Assembly (NCBI GenBank): GCA_028097405.1
Contig: JAOHEK010000011.1
Coordinates: 1 to 64,000, forward strand
Source of the DNA: Paracoccaceae bacterium
GTDB lineage: Bacteria > Pseudomonadota > Alphaproteobacteria > Rhodobacterales > Rhodobacteraceae
Length of the DNA stretch: 64,000 nucleotides
Direction: 5' to 3'
This document shows positions 44,456-55,783 of this stretch, piece by piece. Both the position numbers and the translations under genes were made by a program. Positions within the stretch are counted from its first letter, which is position 1, and each line of letters opens with the position of its first letter. The notes under the pieces were generated by a model. The model saw nothing but the letters and a program-made list of their open reading frames with translations, was not told where the DNA came from and made no database searches.

Positions 44456-47733
<3,278 letters not shown>

Positions 47734-47789
47734 GTAGCCCCCCTGAGGCCATTCGGTAATGATTAAAATCTGGCAGAAACCATCCAGTG

Positions 47790-47807
47790 TGTCAACTTTG
47801 AGTTACA
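47790..47807. promoter_or_regulatory. PpsR/CrtJ-type palindrome (bchF/aerR)
   Basis: TGTCAACTTTGAGTTACA upstream of bchF. Confidence 0.8.
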
Positions 47808-47930
47808 CTATACCGAATATATATTTCTGCTCTCACGTGATGAAAGATGCGATTAGCGATTGCAAAATGCGTATTCCGAGAAAACTGTCACAAAATATTG
47901 ACATATTGTCGCTGATCAGAAACGATACTG

Positions 47931-48755
47931 TTGCACGTCTCATTGCGCGGGACATACGGGCGCAGAAAACAGTGGGGGAAACCTGTGTCGCAGCAACAGC
48001 ATCTTTTTCCAGTTGATGGCAAAAGTAGGGTCGTTCAGATTGCGCGACGCGCTCTTCGCGATTTGGCGTCTTGCGATGAGGCCACCGCGCAGGGCGCAGG
48101 CAGAAACCCGAGCGATCGGAACAGCGTCAGCGCAGTGTCAAAACGTATTTTCAGCAGTGCCCTTGCCCCTAGATCGACCGCTCTGATGGAAACTTTGTGC
48201 GCGCTCAAAAAAGAGGGCCATCGCAGTCCACAACTCGCCTTTGATCTTATCCCGATTGTCGCACGGCAACTTGGCGACGCATGGAACAGAGACGAGATTT
48301 CCTTTGCCGATGTGACGATTGGATGCGCAAGGCTGCAACATGCATTGCACCAATTGACAGATATCTCGGAAAACCCAGTTCTTTCGCCCGAACATCGACG
48401 CCTTGATTGCTTGGTCCTACTGCCAGCAGGGGCACAACACACGCTTGGCGCGACCGTGATAACGAAACAATTGCGTCATGCGGGCATCCGCATCGATCAA
48501 GATCTCGCCGCGACGCCAAACACACTTTCCACACTGGCGAAAACACAAGTGTTTGACGTCATATTCATCTCAGCATCACTGTCCGAAACATCTGACACTC
48601 TGCGCCGATTGGTCGATGCATCTCGCCTGCAATGGGCTGATTCTAAAATCATTTTAGGTGGTACATTCGAAGCGTATGGCCCCAGGGCAATCGCGACTAC
48701 AAAGGCCGATTATGTAACGCAAGATTGGCAAGAAGCCCTCGACTTTTGCATCTAG
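47931..48755 (+). CDS. ppaA: B12-binding-domain antirepressor, PpaA/AerR family (start uncertain)
   Basis: C-terminal cobalamin-binding-like domain with LLPAGAQHTLGATVITKQLRHAGI; directly upstream of ppsR. Confidence 0.85.
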   Translation: MHVSLRGTYGRRKQWGKPVSQQQHLFPVDGKSRVVQIARRALRDLASCDEATAQGAGRNPSDRNSVSAVSKRIFSSALAPRSTALMETLCALKKEGHRSPQLAFDLIPIVARQLGDAWNRDEISFADVTIGCARLQHALHQLTDISENPVLSPEHRRLDCLVLLPAGAQHTLGATVITKQLRHAGIRIDQDLAATPNTLSTLAKTQVFDVIFISASLSETSDTLRRLVDASRLQWADSKIILGGTFEAYGPRAIATTKADYVTQDWQEALDFCI

Positions 48756-48836
48756 GGATTTCGCTTTGGAAAGAATGCAGCTAAGGGACTCTCTCGATAT
48801 CACAGCAGAATACAGTTTTACGAAGGGCCAATAAGT

Positions 48837-50249
48837 ATGACGTCACAAGACGAACTGACATGGACCAGCGGTTTGATCCCAGTGATCGAAGCGAATGTCG
48901 CAGCACAGATCGTCTCGCGCGTATCAGATTTGGCCCTGATCGTGGATGCGTCAGGCAAAATTGTAGCGGCAAGGTGCAACCCCAAATTTATGGGGGAATC
49001 CTATATCTCCCAATGGGACGGCGCGCAGATCCAGCAAACGCTGACTGTTGAATCTGTCTCCAAATTCGAAAAACGACTGGCGATGTTCTTGAGCGGCGGC
49101 GAAGACGTGCTGCCGGTCGAATTGAACCACAGAGCCCACAAAGATTTCGACGAATTGCCCGTCAGATATTCCTTCCATAAGCTGGGCAAAGCCAACGACG
49201 TTTTGTTACTCGGAAATGATCTGCGACGCACCGCCGAGATGCAGCAGCAATTGGTTGCGGCCCAACTCGCTCTTGAAGCCGACTACGAGGCGCAACGCGA
49301 ACAAGACATCCGGCTACGTGTCCTAATGGAATCGTCTGATGTGCCCACTGTGTTTGTCTCAGTCTCGACGGGTCAAATCGTGTCATGCAACGCAGCGGCC
49401 GAGTTATTGCTGGGAAAATCGCGTGACCATTTGATTGGTGAAAGCTTTGCAGATGAATTTGAGGCGAAAGGCCGCAAGGATGTCGTCGACCGGATGGTGG
49501 TTGCGGCAACCGAACAATCCGAAGCACCTGTTGTTGCCAAAAGCATCAAAGGCAACCAAAAGCTGACGCTGATCCCAACATTATTCCGCGGCACAAATGG
49601 TCAAATGCTGCTGTGTAAGATTAATCTGGCAAAGTCGCGGACCGCTACTGCTGATCAAATTCAAGGCCAATTGACCGAACTGTTTCAACAAGGCGTGGAT
49701 GCATTTGTTTTCGTCACAGCCTCAGGTCAAATCCTCAGCGCGAACGAGGCCTTTCTTAAGATTGCCAATGTGACCCATTCGCAATCGATCAAGAATAAGG
49801 CGATGACGGATTTTCTTATTCGCGGCTCCGTTGACCTGAACGTTATGATCGAGAATGCAAAGCGGTCTGGCGGGATGCGTCTTTACGCCACCAAAATTGT
49901 GAGCGAACAGGGTGCAGAATGTGCGGTCGAGATTTCGACGACGCAGCTTAAAGCGGGCATTGATCCCATCTTTGCAATGGTCATCCGCGACTCCCACCGG
50001 GTCGAAACATCGACGACCAAGCGCAAACAGATCACTGACGTTGACATGCATTCTGTGATCGAGCTGATTGGCGGGCAATCCTTGAAAGACATCGTCGCCA
50101 GAACGACGGACGTTGTTGAAAAAATGTGCATAGAGACGGCTGTTGAAATGACATCAAACAACCGCGTCGCCGCTGCCGAGATGCTAGGGCTGTCGCGTCA
50201 ATCGTTGTACGTCAAGCTGCGTAAATATGGGTTGGTCAGCAAAAGCTGA
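48837..50249 (+). CDS. ppsR: Transcriptional regulator PpsR/CrtJ (PAS domains, Fis-type HTH)
   Basis: PAS regions and C-terminal VEMTSNNRVAAAEMLGLSRQSLYVKLRKYGLV HTH; next to ppaA and bchF. Confidence 0.95.
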   Translation: MTSQDELTWTSGLIPVIEANVAAQIVSRVSDLALIVDASGKIVAARCNPKFMGESYISQWDGAQIQQTLTVESVSKFEKRLAMFLSGGEDVLPVELNHRAHKDFDELPVRYSFHKLGKANDVLLLGNDLRRTAEMQQQLVAAQLALEADYEAQREQDIRLRVLMESSDVPTVFVSVSTGQIVSCNAAAELLLGKSRDHLIGESFADEFEAKGRKDVVDRMVVAATEQSEAPVVAKSIKGNQKLTLIPTLFRGTNGQMLLCKINLAKSRTATADQIQGQLTELFQQGVDAFVFVTASGQILSANEAFLKIANVTHSQSIKNKAMTDFLIRGSVDLNVMIENAKRSGGMRLYATKIVSEQGAECAVEISTTQLKAGIDPIFAMVIRDSHRVETSTTKRKQITDVDMHSVIELIGGQSLKDIVARTTDVVEKMCIETAVEMTSNNRVAAAEMLGLSRQSLYVKLRKYGLVSKS

Positions 50250-51119
50250 TCATCCCACCATGTTGGTTTGCCACAAGCGTTCCAATTGATCGCGCGCTTC
50301 ATCGACGGATCCCGCGATACCGTCCAACCCCATCAATGACAGGATCGGTCGGACTGCATCTACGTTTGATCCACTGACCAACAAAATTGCATGCGGGCAG
50401 CAAATATGTAGTGCAACAACCAACCGCGACAGGGCCTCAATCGAATGTTCACCGCTGATCGACAAACCTACAATACTTGATGGTGCATTTTCAATTTCCT
50501 TGACCAGTTCATCGTGGTCTAGCCCAACTTTCAGAGCGATTTCCCATCCCTCTTTACGGAACATGTCGGCAGCCATATGGACGCCAAGCGTGTGGTCTTC
50601 ACCTGGCACGGATGCAAAAATAGCGGTCTTGTCCTGCGCCACAATTTTTGGTTCGAACAGATGCCGCATGCTCCGCATAATGGAGAACATACGCCCCGTG
50701 CCAATCGTGACTTGGGAGAACGACAACGTGTCACTCTCCCACTTTTCACCCAAAAGACGGGCTGCGGCTGCAAGCTGTTTGAAATAGATATCCTCTGGGT
50801 GCACGCCGTCCGCACGCAGATTTGTAATCACGGTTGCAGCCGCAGTTTCATCATCAGAAATAAGAGCTGTGCAAAGAAGCTCTAGCTCTTCTTCAGTGGC
50901 CTCATAAGGAACATGCTTCAGTGCGTCTTGTTTCGACGCCACCCGCAAAATAACTTCGCGCGCAAGATCCATCATCAGGTTTTCGGGTAACCGTTCGCTC
51001 AGTCTGCGAATATTGGCTTCACTTCGACGGTAAGCATCGATCTCGATAGGAACGTCTGTCTCTCTTATCAACAAAACTTTATCCTCCCCCGCCATGTTAC
51101 AGCCTCCCCGCTGTCGCAC
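50250..51119 (-). CDS. Second B12-binding-domain regulator, AerR/PpaA-like paralogue
   Basis: Helical domain LLGEKWESDTLSFSQVTIGTGRMFSIMRSM and FASVPGEDHTLGVHMAADMFRKEGWEIALKVG...SIVGLSISGEHSIEAL; same fold signature as the PpaA C-terminus. Confidence 0.8.
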   Translation of the reverse strand: MRQRGGCNMAGEDKVLLIRETDVPIEIDAYRRSEANIRRLSERLPENLMMDLAREVILRVASKQDALKHVPYEATEEELELLCTALISDDETAAATVITNLRADGVHPEDIYFKQLAAAARLLGEKWESDTLSFSQVTIGTGRMFSIMRSMRHLFEPKIVAQDKTAIFASVPGEDHTLGVHMAADMFRKEGWEIALKVGLDHDELVKEIENAPSSIVGLSISGEHSIEALSRLVVALHICCPHAILLVSGSNVDAVRPILSLMGLDGIAGSVDEARDQLERLWQTNMVG

Positions 51120-51295
51120 TTCTCTCCGCCTGTGAGATCAAATAACCCGCAAAATTCAGACCTCAAGGCAACGGCTCAATTGTTCTTGTCGCATGACGGC
51201 AAAGACCGGCCATTTTTTTCGCTAGAACATTTTCGACGATACTGCGTGAACGTAGGTCAGAAGTATTCGTGGGAGATAGTCCGGATATACCAGTG

Positions 51296-51307
51296 CGTAT
51301 TAATACG
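51296..51307. promoter_or_regulatory. 12-bp perfect palindrome upstream of the second B12 regulator
   Basis: CGTATTAATACG in the 51120-51323 intergenic region. Confidence 0.35.
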
Positions 51308-51323
51308 TGGGCGCTATCCGTAG

Positions 51324-51929
51324 CTAGCCTAGCATGCGGATTAAGTCTGCAACGCCGCGCGCATGCATCTTTTCGCGGATACGCGACCGGTGGCCTTCAA
51401 CTGTCCGTTGGCTGACATTTAACTCATCAGCGATCTCTTTATTCAATTTGCCCAAAAGAAGTTGGTCCAGAACCTCGCGCTCCCGGTCGGTCAATTTCTC
51501 AAGCCTGCTTGCAATGATTTTCTTCGATATTACGGAAGGTTGCCTGTTAAACAACATACCTGTTGCGGTTTGAATGGCAGCAAGGATTTGATCTTCAGAG
51601 GCAGGTTTTTCAATGAAATCTATCGCGCCTGCCCGCATCGCCTTTACAGCAATTGGCACGTCCCCATGGGCCGTAATCACAACTATCGGTATGGTAATTC
51701 CGTTGTCATGCAAATGGTTTTGCAGTTGCGTTCCACTCATCCCCGGCAGGCGCAGGTCGAGGATAAGAAATGCGCGTTCCTTTGGGTCATATACCTGCAA
51801 AAACTGTTCGGCCGACACGCAGGGAATCGTTGTGTGGCCATGGGCCGACAACAACGCGGATAGGGATCGCAAAACAGCGTCGTCATCCTCAACGACATAA
51901 ATTAGAAACTGCTCTGCAAGATCAGTCAT
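51324..51929 (-). CDS. FixJ/LuxR-type response regulator
   Basis: Receiver (IYVVEDDDAVLRSL, LILDLRLPGMSG, ITAHGDVP) plus GerE-type HTH LTDREREVLDQLLLGKLNKEIADELNVSQRTVEGHRSRI. Confidence 0.92.
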   Translation of the reverse strand: MTDLAEQFLIYVVEDDDAVLRSLSALLSAHGHTTIPCVSAEQFLQVYDPKERAFLILDLRLPGMSGTQLQNHLHDNGITIPIVVITAHGDVPIAVKAMRAGAIDFIEKPASEDQILAAIQTATGMLFNRQPSVISKKIIASRLEKLTDREREVLDQLLLGKLNKEIADELNVSQRTVEGHRSRIREKMHARGVADLIRMLG

Positions 51930-54216
51930 CTAGCACCACCTGTGTTGGAAGCTGAAATACCAGTATCGCCCCGCTGTCTGACGGTTCCGCCCATATCCGC
52001 CCCGAATGGGCCTCTACAATAGAGCGACACAGCGAAAGTCCAATACCCATTCCCTTGGTCGTAGAGACGTGAAAAGGCTCGAAAATATACCCTTGCACAT
52101 CCGCTGGAATCCCGGGGCCAGTATCGCGTACAATCACCTGCACATCACCCTCCTTTTGGATGGTCGTGATTGTCAATTCTTGACGGGGCGAACCCGCCAT
52201 GGCTGCAATACTGTTGCGCGACAGGTTCAAAAGAACCTGACCAATTTGCACCGGATCAGCGAAGATGATCGGAAGGCTTTCATCAAGGTCAAAGGTCACT
52301 TTCAGATGCGGCATTTCGACGGGTACCAACGCCAGCCCGACACCTTGCCGAATAGCATAATTTAGGTCAATATAATCTGCGTTTAGATCACCGCGCGAAA
52401 TGAAATCGCGCACGCGACGCACCAATTCCCCCGCACGGATTGTTTCGGAAACTGCTGTGTCCATAAGCTCCAGCGCACGGGGCGGCATATCGATGCCTGC
52501 GTTTCTGATTTCTTTTTGGCAGGCGCTGACGTAATTGGTGATTGCAGAAAGCGGTTGGTTCAATTCATGGGCAATCGCTGACGCCAATTCGCCCAACGAA
52601 CTGCTTCGCGCCGCATCAAGCAACGCATGGCGCAACCGTAATTCTTCTGCTTCAGCGTTCTTTTTTGCCTCAAGCGCGATACGTTCCCGTTCGACGCTGT
52701 TCAGCGCAAAAAGGGCACGTCGCAAAATTCGCAATGTATCGCGGTCGACGGCATCAAACGGTTTGCTTTTGCCAATACGTTCTTCCTGCCAAAGCGCAAA
52801 TGATCCGCGCGGGGATAGGCGCGACACGCCGTCCTCATCTATCCTCTCGATTTTCTCTGGCTTACCCGCCCACCGAATTGTTTGGTCGTAATTGCCGCGC
52901 GAGAAGACCATGAAATCTTGCCCATCTTCTGACAGGCTCAGCACCGCTGCCCCGGCAACCAATTCCATCTGGGCCGCAGTCATCTGAACGAGACCTGACA
53001 GGTGATCGGTAGTCGCGACACCTTCGTGCAACATGCCATTTAGAGGCGCGAAATCGAGGGCCGGCTTCAGCACTGCCCCATGTTGAATAATGTCACCGCC
53101 AAGGACCATATAGAGCCCCTGCGCATCCACAAGATCCATCAACGCCGCTGCTTGTGTCGCCACAAAGTCGCGTAAGGCGATCCCCGAACGCACCTGTTGT
53201 TCCGCGAAAAAGGCCATCTTTTCCGCTTTGATGTTTTTGCGCAGCTGGTTGGTATTTTCGATGCTTTGCAACAGCGCCGACGTTGTCCCCCCCAGCAGTT
53301 CTACGAACCGCAACCGGCTCGAAGAGACCACCCGCGGGCTGTAGTGGTGGCACGCAACCAATCCCCACAGTGCGCCGTTGGTGATCAGCGAGATCGACAA
53401 GCTGCCGCCGACACCCATGTTATTCAGGTACTCTACATGGACCGGCGCCACCGCACGGAGCTTCGAGAAGGTCAGGTCGAGCGGCTTGGCAGACGCTGCA
53501 TCCGCGACCTCGCCCGATAGGCCAAGGATTGGAATATGCGTACCATTGATATCGGGTATCGAGCGCATGATGTTTAGCGTAAAATGCCTACGCGCAGGGT
53601 CAGGGATATCAGACGCTGGGTAATGGAGCCCTAAAAAGCTGTCAGGGCGGTTCGTGCTTTCGGCGATGACCTCGCCATGTTTGTCCTCGGCAAACTTGTA
53701 AATCATCACACGGTCAAAGCCAGTAACATCACGGATGATCCGCGCACTGACATCGGCAAGCTCGCTCAGCGCGTCAGGCTTGATCAACTCGGAGATCAAC
53801 TCGCGACGCAGCAGCTCGTCCTCCCAAATCGTCGCTGGTGCGGCTTGGGTTTGCAGAAACTCAAGGATTATATGATCTTTATTGCGGTGGGGCAGACATT
53901 CCGCGTTGATCGCCTGACCATCATGTCCCGCAAAAGCAATAAACCACGGCGTTAGCAGCTCAGGCGTCTTCATCTCGGGTGGAAACGCAGGCATCTCGGC
54001 AACGTTCTGCGCGCCGATGAGAAACGCAAGTGGTTTACCCAAAAGCTCTTCGGGCGCATGCCCCACAAACTCTTGCGTATTCGCACTGACGTAACTGATA
54101 TCATGGGTCGAATAATCGATCGCGATCAAGGCACCATGGGGCTGCACCGCACCGATCAAGTGGATCGGCTCTTGATCACAAGTATCAAGATTAACGCTTG
54201 TGGATATCACGGTCAT
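51922..54216 (-). CDS. bphP: Bacteriophytochrome sensor histidine kinase (PAS-GAF-PHY-HisKA-HATPase)
   Basis: N-terminal Cys LDTCDQEPIHLIGAVQPHGALIAID, GAF PASDIPDPARRHFTLN, H-box GELASAIAHELNQPLSAI, G-box GMGIGLSLCRSIVEAH. Start trimmed to MTVIST. Confidence 0.93.
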   Translation of the reverse strand: MTVISTSVNLDTCDQEPIHLIGAVQPHGALIAIDYSTHDISYVSANTQEFVGHAPEELLGKPLAFLIGAQNVAEMPAFPPEMKTPELLTPWFIAFAGHDGQAINAECLPHRNKDHIILEFLQTQAAPATIWEDELLRRELISELIKPDALSELADVSARIIRDVTGFDRVMIYKFAEDKHGEVIAESTNRPDSFLGLHYPASDIPDPARRHFTLNIMRSIPDINGTHIPILGLSGEVADAASAKPLDLTFSKLRAVAPVHVEYLNNMGVGGSLSISLITNGALWGLVACHHYSPRVVSSSRLRFVELLGGTTSALLQSIENTNQLRKNIKAEKMAFFAEQQVRSGIALRDFVATQAAALMDLVDAQGLYMVLGGDIIQHGAVLKPALDFAPLNGMLHEGVATTDHLSGLVQMTAAQMELVAGAAVLSLSEDGQDFMVFSRGNYDQTIRWAGKPEKIERIDEDGVSRLSPRGSFALWQEERIGKSKPFDAVDRDTLRILRRALFALNSVERERIALEAKKNAEAEELRLRHALLDAARSSSLGELASAIAHELNQPLSAITNYVSACQKEIRNAGIDMPPRALELMDTAVSETIRAGELVRRVRDFISRGDLNADYIDLNYAIRQGVGLALVPVEMPHLKVTFDLDESLPIIFADPVQIGQVLLNLSRNSIAAMAGSPRQELTITTIQKEGDVQVIVRDTGPGIPADVQGYIFEPFHVSTTKGMGIGLSLCRSIVEAHSGRIWAEPSDSGAILVFQLPTQVVLDD

Positions 54217-54836
54217 AAGACCTCCATTGCCACGGCGGATTGATCCAATGGCGCCAACCAATTTGCAAGCGCTTGGAAAACGTCGTTTGCACCGTGGATC
54301 GGGGGCTTATGCGGATGACTTGCCGCGTCTAGATCGGCCAAGTAAGCTGTCACACCTCCCCAGCGAGAGCAGTTGTGCAAACGCGACCACGCCCAAAAGC
54401 TGCGGCCCCGTGTATGGTCAGGCGACAGAAGTTTCTGGGCTGCGCGATCAATCTGCGTCGCCCCCAAATTAGCCCCTTCAATAACGTAAAGCACGCCGCC
54501 CAACGACGCAGGTGTGACAATCGCATTGACGTCTTCGCAGGCGGGGCAATTGGCAATCGCAGCAGATCCTAGACCAAGATCGGTGAGATCCTGCGCAAGA
54601 AACCCCGCCCGCTCGATACAGGCAAAACCTTGCGTCGGGTAGCTTAAAGCCTGTGCAATCGCTCGGTCCAATGCTGCATAGAACCCATAAAACCGAACCA
54701 TCAAAGCGCAGTAATCGTCGCGGCCAATGAACCCGTCAAATAGCGCGACAAAAGGGGCATGGCGATGAAGCTGCTGATGCACATCATTGGTTTGCAGCCG
54801 CAACGCGTCTCGCGCTGTTTCACTTCGCGTGGTCAC
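54213..54836 (-). CDS. bphO: Biliverdin-producing heme oxygenase (GTG start proposed; ORF extends to 54917)
   Basis: TRSETARDALRLQTNDVHQQLHRHAPFVALFDG...GVLYVIEGANLGATQI; 4-bp overlap with bphP. Confidence 0.85.
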   Translation of the reverse strand: MTTRSETARDALRLQTNDVHQQLHRHAPFVALFDGFIGRDDYCALMVRFYGFYAALDRAIAQALSYPTQGFACIERAGFLAQDLTDLGLGSAAIANCPACEDVNAIVTPASLGGVLYVIEGANLGATQIDRAAQKLLSPDHTRGRSFWAWSRLHNCSRWGGVTAYLADLDAASHPHKPPIHGANDVFQALANWLAPLDQSAVAMEVL

Positions 54837-55009
54837 TTGGCTGTCGATAGTGTCACCTCGTTCACTACAACGACCTATATCTAGCGGTAATTTCACAAAC
54901 TCAAGTCGCGGACGCAAATTGGCGCTTGAAGGCCGCTACCCGCACTTGAACCTAGGCGAACGCCGCAAGCTGTCTCAAACAATGAGGGAGCATCCGTGTC
55001 TTGTACACC

Positions 55010-55196
55010 CAAATAGGTGTGTTCAGTCACGCTGATCTGTCTGATCGCGTCAATCCGGGGCAGCCCTTGCCCCCATCAAAACATCAACCTGCCGAGACTT
55101 CACGACAATCTCTTCGGGGTTAAGCCTCTTAATGGCCACCTTAGGTGCTCCACTTTCCTAACTAAAGGGGCGGACCACTTCAAAGGGGGAGGCTCA
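55010..55196 (-). mobile_element. Degraded IS3-family insertion sequence end and OrfA pseudogene fragment
   Basis: Minus strand starts TGAGCCTCCCCCTTTGAAGTGGTCCGCCCCTTTAG (IS end-like). It then reads VAIKRLNPEEIVVKSRQVDVLMGARAAPD, frameshift, AIRQISVTEHTYL, resembling the IS3 OrfA HTH N-terminus. Confidence 0.7.
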
Positions 55197-55420
55197 GAAC
55201 GGTGGGAAGGTTGTTGCGATAACCGTTTCACGGGCTGGGGCAGACTCGCCTTTGGAGCATGAACTTGGGACAAATTGATGCAGCAACCGGCGGGAGCTAT
55301 TGGCAAAGCCGATGCACGTAAGCCGCACCCAGAAACTGGATGCCACCGAACAATTGTGCAAGTGCAGCATTCGCTATATGTTAGCGCTACCAACTCAAGT
55401 ATATACGAAAGGACACAGCC

Positions 55421-55645
55421 ATGAACGAAAAAAACGACGACGAACGAATCCGCGATATCGCATACGGTTTCTGGTTGGATGAAGGTCAGCCACAGGGCCG
55501 CGATGAGGAACACTGGCATCGCGCACTTGCTGCACTGAATGCACCAGCCGCAAAAGCCAAGCCAACTCGCAAAGCTGCCGCAAAACCACGCGCGGCAAAG
55601 AAATCCGCAACGCCCAAAACCAAAGCGGTCAAGAAACAGACGTGA
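55421..55645 (+). CDS. Small DUF2934-like protein with Lys/Ala-rich histone-like tail
   Basis: RIRDIAYGFWLDEGQPQGRDEEHWHRAL then KPTRKAAAKPRAAKKSATPKTKAVKKQT. Confidence 0.75.
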   Translation: MNEKNDDERIRDIAYGFWLDEGQPQGRDEEHWHRALAALNAPAAKAKPTRKAAAKPRAAKKSATPKTKAVKKQT

Positions 55646-55783
55646 TCATGACTTTGCCTTTGCCTTTTGTCGGGGCATAACCAGATATGGAACACGACGG
55701 CCACACAAAAGTGCGTTTAAACACGTGATGCGTGGGTCAAGTTACGTTAACGCGCGCCAATGGCCGGATGAGAGAAATTGTAG

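Noticed and set aside
54851-54869. TGTCACCTCGTTCACTACA upstream of the proposed bphO start as a PpsR site
   Set aside because: Spacing is N13, not N12. Kept out of the site list, although the position close to the proposed GTG start is suggestive.
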